Shown: in pieces, positions 9,013 through 17,427 of the stretch
How the letters are laid out: each line of letters starts with the position of its first letter
Position numbering within the stretch: position 1 is the first letter of the stretch
Assembly (NCBI GenBank): GCA_020852275.1
Contig: JADZBE010000003.1
Coordinates: 1 to 57,087 of the forward strand
Length of the DNA: 57,087 bases
Direction of reading: 5' to 3'
DNA from: Phycisphaerales bacterium
GTDB taxonomy: Bacteria; Planctomycetota; Phycisphaerae; UBA1845
The notes under the pieces: model-generated
Seen by the model: the letters and a program-made list of their open reading frames with translations, nothing else
Told to the model about the DNA's origin: nothing
Databases searched by the model: none
Made by a program: the position numbers and the translations under genes

Positions 9013-9118
9013 AGGTGGGGCAGCTCTCTGAGCTGCCTTGGTCCCGCAGGTCTCCTGACCTGCGGGCGCCGGCTCGGAGAGCCGGCGGACCGTGGCAGGT
9101 CAGAGACCTGCCCCACCT
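9013..9118. repeat. Cloverleaf-like cluster of four hairpins
   Basis: Four perfect hairpins lie head to tail between two converging genes: 9019-9037 (stem GGCAGCTC, loop 3), 9043-9066 (stem CCCGCAGGTC, loop 4), 9067-9087 (stem CGCCGGCTC, loop 3) and 9094-9112 (stem GGCAGGTC, loop 3). An outer 11-bp stem, AGGTGGGGCAG (9013-9023) with CTGCCCCACCT (9108-9118), can enclose them but competes with the first and last hairpins. A partial extra arm lies at about 9131-9145. It could act as a two-way terminator. Confidence 0.85.
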
Positions 9119-9194
9119 GAAGTCCGACCACTCAGAGACCTGCCCCCGCGAGCCGTCCACGAAGTCAGCGAACACAAACTCCGCGAACGGGGGT

Positions 9195-12100
9195 TCACCA
9201 GCTCCTGTACAGCCGCACCTGCACGTTGACGAACTCAAAGTCGTCCAGGTCTCCGCGGCAGGCCGTGGTGCTGATTTCGATCGTGTTGGCGCCTTCCTTC
9301 AGCAGACGCGCCTCGAAGCGGATGGCCTTCTCGCCGAAGCCGCCGTCCGCAGGCGACTCCTCGAAGTCGTACCGCAGCCGCCGCCCGTTCACGTCGATGC
9401 GCGGCGGGCACTGCACGCCCTTGGCCATCAGCCGAAGCTCGGCCACCGCCGCCTCCGAAGGCATCTGCCCGGGCGCGAGGTCGAACTGCGCCACGAAGCC
9501 CACGCCCTCGGCCTGCTTCTGGAACTGGCTGTTGATCGCGCCCTCGAAGCGGTCGTTGCCGAGGTGGTGCACGTCGGGCGTCGCGTCCATGGCCAGGACG
9601 TTGCTCGTGATCGGCTCCAGCGCGAAATCCACGGTGAGCACGCCGCGCTTCAGGCGGCGCACCGGGACGTTCTGCGAGGATGGCACGTAGCCGGACATCG
9701 ACGCGGTGATCGCGAAGTTGTCGGGCATGCGCGGGATTTCCATCACATATCCACCTTCGGCATCCGTCATGGATGTCAACGGCGAATTGTCCAGCAGGTC
9801 AAGTTGCACGGAGGCATTCGCCAGGGGGTTGCCGCTGATGGAATCGCGCACGCGACCTTCGATGCGCCCGATCGGCTCAATGGGTTGCGCGGGCGCGTCC
9901 GACGGGGGCGCCTCCTCCAGCGGTTGCGGCAGGCTCAGGGTCAGCAGCGCCGGGCCGGGAATCGGGGTCGCATCGGTCGCTGTTCCGGCGGCGGTTCCCG
10001 AACTCGCGGCACTCCCCGCTCTTGCTTCATGCACCGGCGCAGGTGTGTCGGCGTCCTTCACGGTCCATCCGCCGGACAGCGCCATGGGCCTCACGGTTTC
10101 GGCGGAGGACGGACCGGTGGACGCCGATGAACGCGGGGTGAAATCTGCGGAGAGACTTGAACCGCCCGCATGGGCCGGTGGCAGCGATGCTCGCTTCGCC
10201 ACGGTGGACGCGGCGGCCGGAGCGGGATCCACCTCGGCTTGCGGGCCAGCACTGCCGGCAGGCGCGGCCGGCTCGACGCCCGGTGAACGAAGCGCCAACG
10301 CTTCCCCCTTCGACGGCGCGGGCCCTGACCCGCTCAGCGCTGGCGCGGATGGCGTGGATGACGGCGCGGCGACCGCGGCATCGCGCGGCAAGGCCGCGCT
10401 CGCCAGGGATGCGCCGCCCACGTCGCCGGACATCGTCGAGCCGGGGACGCCACTGCTGCGAACTTCCGAGAACGCCGCAGTAGAGGCCGGCAATGAAGCG
10501 CGGCTTCGCGTACGGTCCGTGGCAACGGGTCGGGCGATGCCGCCGCTGGGGACCTCCTCGACGGCGACCGCGCCGGACCGCTCCGCCCCCGGCGTGCGCA
10601 CCGCGAGATTCGAAGGCGCGCCGGTTCCCACTCTTTCAGACGCGGCTGAGCCGGCGGAAAGGGGCACTCCCGGCGGCTGCGGCGCCGCTTTCGCATCGCT
10701 CACCGGCGCCCCCGCTGGAAAGCTCTCTCCGGACTGAACCGCGACGAGGCTCGGAGGCGGAGCGATCTCAACGCCGGAAAAGACAAGCCCACCCGCCGAA
10801 GCAGTCATCAAGCCGGCATCCGCTCTCCCGGTAGCTGCAGTCGCATTCGCCGGGGGAGACGGCGATGATTCTGCGCTGGCGACCGGCGCTGCGCCTTGTG
10901 GAACTGAGAGAGCCGTTTGGGCCGATGTCTGGAAGAGAGGGATGCTCGATCTCGTTTGCGTCGCGGGGAGCGGCGGTTGCCAGGCCGTGGCATCGACCAC
11001 CGTGCTCAGCCCCGCCAGCGGTGCTTCCGCCGGGAGCTCGCTCGCCTCCGTCGCAAGCTCGATCATTTCAGAGGTGTGGGGCGCCACGTCTGGCACGCTC
11101 CTTCGCGCCACATCAATGGGTTGCGCTTCCGGCGCCGCGATGTCCGTGAAGCCGCCCCGGATCTGCGTGTAGAGACCGTCTGAACCCGCTCCCGCCGCCG
11201 GCGACAGCGTCACGCGGATGCCGTCTCCATTCCCGCCGTCGCCGCGAACCGCCGACGCGATCGATGTGGTCACTTCCCAGAAGTTCATCAGCATGACCAC
11301 CAGCAGATGGGCAAAGGCCGAGATCAGCAGACATCGCACAAGCAGACTGAGACGACGTCCGCGCGAGTATTTCCATATCTTTAGCAGAACAAGTGCGGCC
11401 AGCAGACTAAGCATTGCATACGCCAGGTTCGGCCAAAGCGCCTTCCAGGTCGCCGCCCAAGCAATGGTGTTTGTGGTTTTCTCCCATTCACGGAAAACCT
11501 CTCGGGAAGAAGTGGAATAGATGTCATAACCCTTTGCTGCTCCCGACGCGTCGTCGCCCTTCGGTCGATCCGAACTGAAGACCAGTGCGAAACCTTCCAT
11601 CGTTAAAGCCGGATCAAGTTCATGATGCAGACTGTTGATGGCTCGATCGAGGAGCTCCGGCGCTTGGGGCACATTCGCAATCAGCCTGGCGCGATACAGG
11701 TCAAACCCGCCGGCGCCCCCTGCGCGGTCCGAAGCAAAATACAGAAAATCGCCCACCGGACTGATGCAGGGAGAGCCTTCATTCGCGGGCGTGTTCAGAA
11801 TCGCAACGGGCGTGGCGCCCTTCGGACCCTTCTCGTCCAATAATGCGACGTAAAGATCGTAAGGCCGGCGATAAAACTCCTCGCGCAACGTGGCGGGCCA
11901 GGCGCTGGTGGACGACTTCAGCGGCTCCCCGGGCAGCGGTCTGTTGGAAGCAAAATACAACGCGCGACCGTCCGGCGATGGAGCCGGATTGTACTCGTTG
12001 AACTCGGTGTTGATCGCTGGGCCAAGGTTGGCCGGCTCCTGCCATCCCTCCTGCCCGCGCCGCGCGACCCACACGTCATACCCGCCCCGACCCCCATCGC

Positions 12101-12521
12101 GGTTGCTGTAGAAATAAAGCGCGTCGCCATCCCGTGCAGGGTGCGGACCCAGTTCGTCCGCAGGGGAATTGATGTCCACTGTGGGCTGCGGCTCTTCCCA
12201 TCCGTCGGCCGTGCGCCGCGAGCTGTAAATGTCTGCGTTCTCGCCGGCCCTGCCGCGCACAAACCACAGCGTCATTCCATCCGCACTGCAAGCGGGTTCA
12301 TACTCATCGTGGTCGGAGTTGATGGGGGAGGGCAAAGACAAGGGCGGCTGCCAAAGCGTGCCGCGCGGAGATGCGGATGCAATCGGCTCGCGAATCGCGA
12401 CGGCGTCGGTGTAATAGCCGTGCGAGCGCGATCGGGTCGCCATCACGATGCACGCCGCGATCAGCAGCATGGAGATCGCGGTGACCCACAGGATTGTTCT
12501 GCGAGATTGAACGCGGCTCAT
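9195..12521 (-). CDS. PD40 beta-propeller membrane protein of a Tol-like operon
   Basis: A 1,108-residue protein. Order: an N-terminal anchor (about 10-28); a periplasmic PD40/WD40-like propeller (about 60-335) with repeated blades such as DGDALYFYSNRDGG, GRALYFASNRP and GDFLYFASDRAGG; two further membrane helices (about 365-385 and 393-417); a Pro/Ala/Ser-rich linker of more than 400 residues; a carboxypeptidase regulatory-like domain (about 880-960, GRIEGRVRDSISGNPLANAS); and a C-terminal beta-rich domain. PD40 blades are those of TolB. As last gene after TPR, ExbB and ExbD genes it may be the periplasmic effector driven by that proton channel. The long linker could span the periplasm, as in TonB or TolA; this is inference. 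It ends 190 bases from the convergent ridA-like gene. Confidence 0.8.
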   Translation of the reverse strand: MSRVQSRRTILWVTAISMLLIAACIVMATRSRSHGYYTDAVAIREPIASASPRGTLWQPPLSLPSPINSDHDEYEPACSADGMTLWFVRGRAGENADIYSSRRTADGWEEPQPTVDINSPADELGPHPARDGDALYFYSNRDGGRGGYDVWVARRGQEGWQEPANLGPAINTEFNEYNPAPSPDGRALYFASNRPLPGEPLKSSTSAWPATLREEFYRRPYDLYVALLDEKGPKGATPVAILNTPANEGSPCISPVGDFLYFASDRAGGAGGFDLYRARLIANVPQAPELLDRAINSLHHELDPALTMEGFALVFSSDRPKGDDASGAAKGYDIYSTSSREVFREWEKTTNTIAWAATWKALWPNLAYAMLSLLAALVLLKIWKYSRGRRLSLLVRCLLISAFAHLLVVMLMNFWEVTTSIASAVRGDGGNGDGIRVTLSPAAGAGSDGLYTQIRGGFTDIAAPEAQPIDVARRSVPDVAPHTSEMIELATEASELPAEAPLAGLSTVVDATAWQPPLPATQTRSSIPLFQTSAQTALSVPQGAAPVASAESSPSPPANATAATGRADAGLMTASAGGLVFSGVEIAPPPSLVAVQSGESFPAGAPVSDAKAAPQPPGVPLSAGSAASERVGTGAPSNLAVRTPGAERSGAVAVEEVPSGGIARPVATDRTRSRASLPASTAAFSEVRSSGVPGSTMSGDVGGASLASAALPRDAAVAAPSSTPSAPALSGSGPAPSKGEALALRSPGVEPAAPAGSAGPQAEVDPAPAAASTVAKRASLPPAHAGGSSLSADFTPRSSASTGPSSAETVRPMALSGGWTVKDADTPAPVHEARAGSAASSGTAAGTATDATPIPGPALLTLSLPQPLEEAPPSDAPAQPIEPIGRIEGRVRDSISGNPLANASVQLDLLDNSPLTSMTDAEGGYVMEIPRMPDNFAITASMSGYVPSSQNVPVRRLKRGVLTVDFALEPITSNVLAMDATPDVHHLGNDRFEGAINSQFQKQAEGVGFVAQFDLAPGQMPSEAAVAELRLMAKGVQCPPRIDVNGRRLRYDFEESPADGGFGEKAIRFEARLLKEGANTIEISTTACRGDLDDFEFVNVQVRLYRSW

Positions 12522-12615
12522 GGAATGTCTCTGATGTGAACCTCGGTCCAGCGCGGCCTGTCAACCACATCACGCATGAAGTAATGCGTTCTGCATGACG
12601 ACTTTCGACGCCTGT

Positions 12616-13029
12616 TCAGCCGCCAAGCACGGTGTCGAGATACGGCTCCTGAATGCCGGCGCCTTTGCAGATGTCCAGCGCCTTCACCACGTTGGCATAG
12701 GCCGTGGTCCGATCGCCGCGCACCGTAACTTTCTGCCCGGGATTGCCGGCCACCAGCGACGTCACCATGCCGCGCAGGTCCGCCTCCGCCACCGCCTGTC
12801 CGTTGACGATCATGTCGCCGCCGTCCGTCACATTGATGACCAGCTCCCGCAGCGTCGCGCTGAGCGGACCGGAGGCAGCCGCATACGGCAGGGCGATCTG
12901 CATCTCGCGCTCCAACTGTTTGAAACTGGTGGCCAATAGAAAGAAGATGAGAATGTTAAACAGCACGTCCACCATCGGAACAAAGTCGATGTGCAGATGC
13001 GCCTCGCCCTCGCGTGGTCGAATAAGCAT
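12616..13029 (-). CDS. ExbD/TolR-family energy-transduction protein
   Basis: A 137-residue protein of the usual ExbD/TolR size: a short cytoplasmic start, one membrane helix (about 20-38, VPMVDVLFNILIFFLLATSF) that contains the conserved Asp of the family, and a periplasmic domain ending in a DRTTAYANVVKALD-like segment. With ExbB it forms a proton-driven motor that moves partner proteins in the periplasm. The start is the ATG at 13029, preceded by a strong GGGAGGAAG ribosome site. The ExbB gene ends 10 bases upstream and the PD40 gene starts 94 bases downstream, so one transcript is likely. Confidence 0.9.
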   Translation of the reverse strand: MLIRPREGEAHLHIDFVPMVDVLFNILIFFLLATSFKQLEREMQIALPYAAASGPLSATLRELVINVTDGGDMIVNGQAVAEADLRGMVTSLVAGNPGQKVTVRGDRTTAYANVVKALDICKGAGIQEPYLDTVLGG

Positions 13030-13039
13030 GGCTTCCTCC

Positions 13040-13795
13040 CTATGCCGCCACCGGCTGGCCCACGGCTGCGCCCACAACCTCCACGACGGATGCGCCCGCC
13101 GGCGCTGCGTCGCTGCGGACGGAAACTCCGGTGATTTCTTCGAGCCACTGCGACGCGACAAGGTCCATGTCCGCCAGACGCTGGTCAATGCGCGACAGCA
13201 ATGCGTGGTAGGCGATAAGAACAGGTATGGCCACCAGCAGGCCGGCCGCGGTGGCCGTCCACGCCTCATAGATGCCCTGTGCCAGAAGTTCCGGCTTGCC
13301 GAGAGCCTCGCCAGAGGAAGCCACCGCCTGGAAGGCGTGAATCATGCCGAACACCGTGCCCAGCAATCCAAGCATGGTGGACGCCTGCGGCAATACGGAG
13401 AGCACGCGCATGTACTGCCGCAGTTTGAATAGCTCGCGCTGCCCCGCCTCTTCGATGTGCTTCTCCAGGAGCGCCGCGGGTTCGTCGCGCCGCTTGAGCA
13501 GCACGCGCAGCACATTCGCGATAGGGCTGCCATTGCGAGTGCATTCCTCAATTCCTCGACGGCGATCATGCCCGATACCGCGCAGACTGTCCACAAAGGA
13601 CGCCGGAATGACTCGACTTCGACGCAACGTGATGGCTCGTTCGATGATAATGGTCAATGCCAGCAGCGAGCAGACACCGATGGGCGCCATAATCCAGCCG
13701 CCTTTGACGAAGAAATCCAGCACTGAACCTATGTGCACTGGCTGCGGCGACTCAGTCTGCGCCGTCAGGAGACCCGCGATGATGTGTTGGATCAC
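13040..13795 (-). CDS. MotA/TolQ/ExbB proton-channel protein
   Basis: A 251-residue protein with the three-helix TolQ/ExbB layout: helix one at about 30-52 (WIMAPIGVCSLLALTIIIER), a cytoplasmic helical loop, and helices two and three at about 135-205 with the conserved ASTMLGLLGTVFGMIHAF and EAWTATAAGLLVAIPVLIAY motifs. It forms the inner-membrane proton channel with the downstream ExbD-like protein. I use the GTG at 13795 because GGGAG lies about 8 bases before it. It follows the TPR gene by 62 bases. The C-terminal 30 residues are Ala/Val-rich and not conserved. Confidence 0.9.
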   Translation of the reverse strand: MIQHIIAGLLTAQTESPQPVHIGSVLDFFVKGGWIMAPIGVCSLLALTIIIERAITLRRSRVIPASFVDSLRGIGHDRRRGIEECTRNGSPIANVLRVLLKRRDEPAALLEKHIEEAGQRELFKLRQYMRVLSVLPQASTMLGLLGTVFGMIHAFQAVASSGEALGKPELLAQGIYEAWTATAAGLLVAIPVLIAYHALLSRIDQRLADMDLVASQWLEEITGVSVRSDAAPAGASVVEVVGAAVGQPVAA

Positions 13796-13857
13796 GATTT
13801 AGACTCCCTCCGCTTCAAACAGGATGTACAACGCAAACGCCACGGCCGTAAGCCGGA

Positions 13858-16800
13858 TCAGTTGTCCCGTCCCGACGCCATCTTTTCGCCGTCCCCGGCC
13901 ATGCGTTTGGCGGCGAGCTTGGCCCACTGCGAGTCGCCGAACTTCTCCACGACCGCCTTGAATTGGGCGCGGGCTTCTTGCGGCTTGTTCAGCTTCTCAA
14001 AACACTGACCCGCCTCGTACAAAGCGGCCGCGCTCCATTCGGGATAGGCATACAAGATGTCAACTTTGAGAAATTCACGCACCGCATCGTCCAATTTGCC
14101 TTGCGCGAACAAGCATTCGCCGATCTGGAACTGCGCCCGCGCGGAAGTGGGGCCGTCGTGAGTCGCCACCACCTCCTGGTAAGCGCGGATGGCCTCCTCG
14201 TGACGACCCTGGTTCTCGCGCGCCCAGCCCAGCCCGAAGAGCGCCTGGTATCGCTGCGGTCCCGCTTTGGCTCGATCGAGATAGTCCGCGAAAACCTGCT
14301 CGCTCTGAGCCCAGCGCTGAACCGCGGCCAGCGCCTCGCCCAGTCGCAGCCGCCCGGCGGGCGCGGCGTCATCCGCCGGGGCGGATTCCACCAGGCGCGT
14401 CAGGTGTTGGATCGCCGGTTCGTTCTTCCCTGATTTGAAACAGGCGTCGCCGCAGAAATAGAGTGTGGAAGGAAGCAGTTTGCTTTGCGGAAATCGCTCG
14501 ATGAGGCGACTCAGCGTCTCGGCGGACTCGACATACTGCTCCAGTTGGTGCTCGCAGACGCCGAGGCGGTACCATGCCGGTTCCAACACCTCATCAGTCA
14601 CGCTCGTTTCGTCGGACTTCACCATGGCCGAAAGGCGTCGCAAGAGCTCCACGGCACGGTCGTTGTGCTTTGCATCCGCTTCAAGTTCCGCCAGTTCCAA
14701 CAGCGCATGCGCCAGAACGGACCCCGAAGCATGCGGGTCGGCCATGATCTGCTCATACGCCTTCCCCGCCTCCTCCGGTTGACCTTCGGCCCGCAGGCAC
14801 CATGCGCGCTCATAAAGCAGGCTCTGTCGAGCGGAAGCGTCCAACTTGCTCCCATATTTCTGCGCCGCGCGGTCCATCGCCTTCAAGGCATCCTGCGTCC
14901 GGTTCAGGCGCGCGAGAGCAATGGCGCGATTCGCGGCGGCCGCGGGAGCTTGCGCGTGATCGCCGCTCGTCTTGAGAAACTGCCCCAGTGACGCTTCAGC
15001 CTCCTCATAGTTCCCAGCCGAAAACCACGCTTGCCCCTGCTGATACAAGACCTGAGCCTTTACGGCGGGGTCCGTCGCCCTTGCGGCGGCTTCGCGGAAC
15101 AGCTCCGCCGCCTTCACATGCTCACCCCGCCGCGATGACAACACGCCCAGGTGCTGCAAGGCGTATGCGGAGAGCGCGGCGTCGGTGTTTTCGGCGACCA
15201 GGTCGCTGAATGCCTTTGCCGCGTCCACGTCCCGGTTCAGCGCCGCAAGACACTGGCCGCGCTCGAACTGGGCGGTCGTGCGATGCCGCCCCTTGGGGAA
15301 GCGATGGAGCAGCTCTTCATAATCGCGCGCCGCTTCGTCGTGGCGTCCTTGACGCTGCCGAGCCGTCGCCAGTTTGAGGAGCGCGTCTTCAGTCCCCTGC
15401 GGGTCTGCACTCTGCTTCAGATATTCCGCATAGTGCTGCTCCGCAGTCTTCCACTCGCCGCGCTGCATGGCCATGTCGCCCAGGACAAGGAGAGCCGATT
15501 CAAATCCTTTGCCCCCATTTGTGCCACTTGCAGCCTGCGCCAGAAGCGGTGCGGCCTCCTCAAACTTCTGCAATCGGTAAAGCGTCATGCCGAGGCGATA
15601 GCGCGCCTGCGGCGCCTGCGCATGGGTCGCGAAGTCCTTCAGGAAATCGCGATAGCCGTTCTCCGCGGATTCCATATGCCCGGCAAGAAACTCATTCTCG
15701 CAGGCAACAAAAGCGACAAAAGCCGCTGACTCGTGCTTTGGATGCCGTTTCAGAAATTCACGGCAGAGCTTTCCGCTTTCATCATAGCGACCCAGCTCAT
15801 GCAAAACGAATGCCTGAAGGTGCAGCGCATCCGCCGCCAGCGCGTGCTCCGGAAAATTCCGGCGGAATTTCTCCAGAAGCGGCACCGCCTCCTCCCGCTT
15901 CTGAGCCTGCATCAGCGCCACCGCGCGGTCATAACTCATTTCAGGCAGGAGGGAAGACTTCGGGAACGCCTCGATGGCACGGGCAAGCCGCTCCGCGGCG
16001 TCAGTGAATTCACCGGACCGCAGACGGCACTTTGCAGACCAGTACGCCGCGTCGTCCGCCCACTCCGAATCATTCGCGCTGACCTGCTCCAATTGCTCGA
16101 GCGCGCGGTCGAACTTGTGCAGATCCATCCAGACCAGGCCGCGATAGAACCGGGCCGCGGAGGTCACTGCCGGCGGAGCCGGTTGTTTGAGCAGCCGGTC
16201 AAGCATCACCGCGGCATCCTCCGGCCGGCCCTGCTGCTGCAACAGTCGTCCCAGTCCCAGAAGCGCCTCGCACTCCAGCGCCGCTGTTTTCCCTGCAAGC
16301 ACTTTCTCATACAGGGGCCCGGCCGCCTCGAGATTGCCGGCCCGGTCATGACACTGAGCGGCCAGCAACACAGCCTGGCCCGCGAGCTCACTCTTGCTGA
16401 AGCGCGCCGCGTAATCCTCGAAGTGACTCGCCGCTGCCGCGGAATCGCCCTTCGCCGTTAGCGCCAAACCCAGAAAGTAATCCGTGCGTTCCCGCAGCGG
16501 GCTGTCCGGCCATGCCTTTGCAAATGCTTGCGCTTCCCGCAGGGTCTCATCCGCCTGACCCATGTGGTGGAGCGCTTCGATCTTTCCCGCCAGCGCGTCG
16601 GCGGCCAGTTCAGTCTTGCCGTGCTTCCTTAAGAGTGCATCGAATGCAGCGACGGCTTCCGCGAAGCGTTGCCGCGCCAAATGCGACCGTCCGAGCATCG
16701 CATGCACTTCAGCGGCGAACTCGAACCGGGGGTTCGCGGCGAGCGTCGTCAACTCAGCCATTGCATCGTCGTACTTCTGCTGCCGATACAGGCACACCGC

Positions 16801-17157
16801 CAGCCCATATCGCGCCAGCTCGACCTTTGCGTGCGCGCCGTGTGCGGCCAGAAACTGGCGATACTCGCCCTCCGCCATTTCAAACAACCCGCGATTAAGC
16901 AATCCGGCCGCGCTGTTGTATTGTCGCAGAGCCGCATCGCCGCCATGGGATTCCTGCGCGGCCTCCACCGACTGCGCCGCGATAGCGAGCATCGCGAAGG
17001 CAACCGATGCCGCGACCCCCCGCACTGCGGCGCGCCACCCGTGTTTGTCCGAGCACCTTATCTTTTGATATTGGAAGCCGGTGTGCTCACATCGATGGGG
17101 AGCAAGAGGATGCGCAGCCGCACGCGACGGGAAGGTGTTGTGATGGGTCGAGTTCAT
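13858..17157 (-). CDS. Large TPR-repeat periplasmic protein (CpoB/YbgF-like role)
   Basis: A 1,099-residue protein made almost entirely of tetratricopeptide repeats (for example ALLRKHGKTELAADALAGK and FEKLNKPQEARAQFKAVVEK). The N-terminus has a basic stretch and then a hydrophobic segment, about residues 45-70, ending in an Ala-rich cleavage-like site, so export is likely though the leader is long. The start is the ATG at 17157, preceded by GGAGGAGGT. It is the first gene of the operon with ExbB, ExbD and the PD40 protein. In Tol-Pal systems a TPR protein (CpoB/YbgF) accompanies TolQRAB; this one is about four times larger. A scaffold role is inference. Confidence 0.85.
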   Translation of the reverse strand: MNSTHHNTFPSRAAAHPLAPHRCEHTGFQYQKIRCSDKHGWRAAVRGVAASVAFAMLAIAAQSVEAAQESHGGDAALRQYNSAAGLLNRGLFEMAEGEYRQFLAAHGAHAKVELARYGLAVCLYRQQKYDDAMAELTTLAANPRFEFAAEVHAMLGRSHLARQRFAEAVAAFDALLRKHGKTELAADALAGKIEALHHMGQADETLREAQAFAKAWPDSPLRERTDYFLGLALTAKGDSAAAASHFEDYAARFSKSELAGQAVLLAAQCHDRAGNLEAAGPLYEKVLAGKTAALECEALLGLGRLLQQQGRPEDAAVMLDRLLKQPAPPAVTSAARFYRGLVWMDLHKFDRALEQLEQVSANDSEWADDAAYWSAKCRLRSGEFTDAAERLARAIEAFPKSSLLPEMSYDRAVALMQAQKREEAVPLLEKFRRNFPEHALAADALHLQAFVLHELGRYDESGKLCREFLKRHPKHESAAFVAFVACENEFLAGHMESAENGYRDFLKDFATHAQAPQARYRLGMTLYRLQKFEEAAPLLAQAASGTNGGKGFESALLVLGDMAMQRGEWKTAEQHYAEYLKQSADPQGTEDALLKLATARQRQGRHDEAARDYEELLHRFPKGRHRTTAQFERGQCLAALNRDVDAAKAFSDLVAENTDAALSAYALQHLGVLSSRRGEHVKAAELFREAAARATDPAVKAQVLYQQGQAWFSAGNYEEAEASLGQFLKTSGDHAQAPAAAANRAIALARLNRTQDALKAMDRAAQKYGSKLDASARQSLLYERAWCLRAEGQPEEAGKAYEQIMADPHASGSVLAHALLELAELEADAKHNDRAVELLRRLSAMVKSDETSVTDEVLEPAWYRLGVCEHQLEQYVESAETLSRLIERFPQSKLLPSTLYFCGDACFKSGKNEPAIQHLTRLVESAPADDAAPAGRLRLGEALAAVQRWAQSEQVFADYLDRAKAGPQRYQALFGLGWARENQGRHEEAIRAYQEVVATHDGPTSARAQFQIGECLFAQGKLDDAVREFLKVDILYAYPEWSAAALYEAGQCFEKLNKPQEARAQFKAVVEKFGDSQWAKLAAKRMAGDGEKMASGRDN

Positions 17158-17363
17158 GGCAGACCTCCTCCGCAAAGGGCTGAACAAAGGGCTTGGACGC
17201 ATGAGCCAAGCGCTCGCCTGTCAGATTCGTTGAGACAAAACGGATCGGGGGGGGTCGCCCGCGAACATACAAGGATCAGAAGTCCGCACCTGCACGTGCC
17301 GGCGCCGCACGCGCGCCCGGCATCGACGCGCCGGAAACCAACGCCATGCACCAGGGCCATCGG

Positions 17364-17397
17364 CCGCCCCGTCCCGGATTGGACCAGGACGGGGCGG
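17364..17397 (-). terminator. Hairpin downstream of the M56 gene
   Basis: A perfect 11-bp stem (CCGCCCCGTCC with GGACGGGGCGG) around a 12-base loop begins 31 bases past the stop of the M56 gene. No T-run follows, so intrinsic termination is uncertain. The 270-base gap 17158-17427 otherwise holds a run of eight G (17247-17254) and must contain the promoter of the TPR-ExbBD-PD40 operon, which I could not place. Confidence 0.5.
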
Positions 17398-17427
17398 ACC
17401 GAGGCTGTGTGTGGGTTTCGTGTGCGA

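Noticed and set aside
9706..10737. Plus-strand frame of 343 codons
   Set aside because: It mirrors the Pro/Ala/Ser-rich linker of the PD40 protein; low-complexity codons give open frames on both strands.
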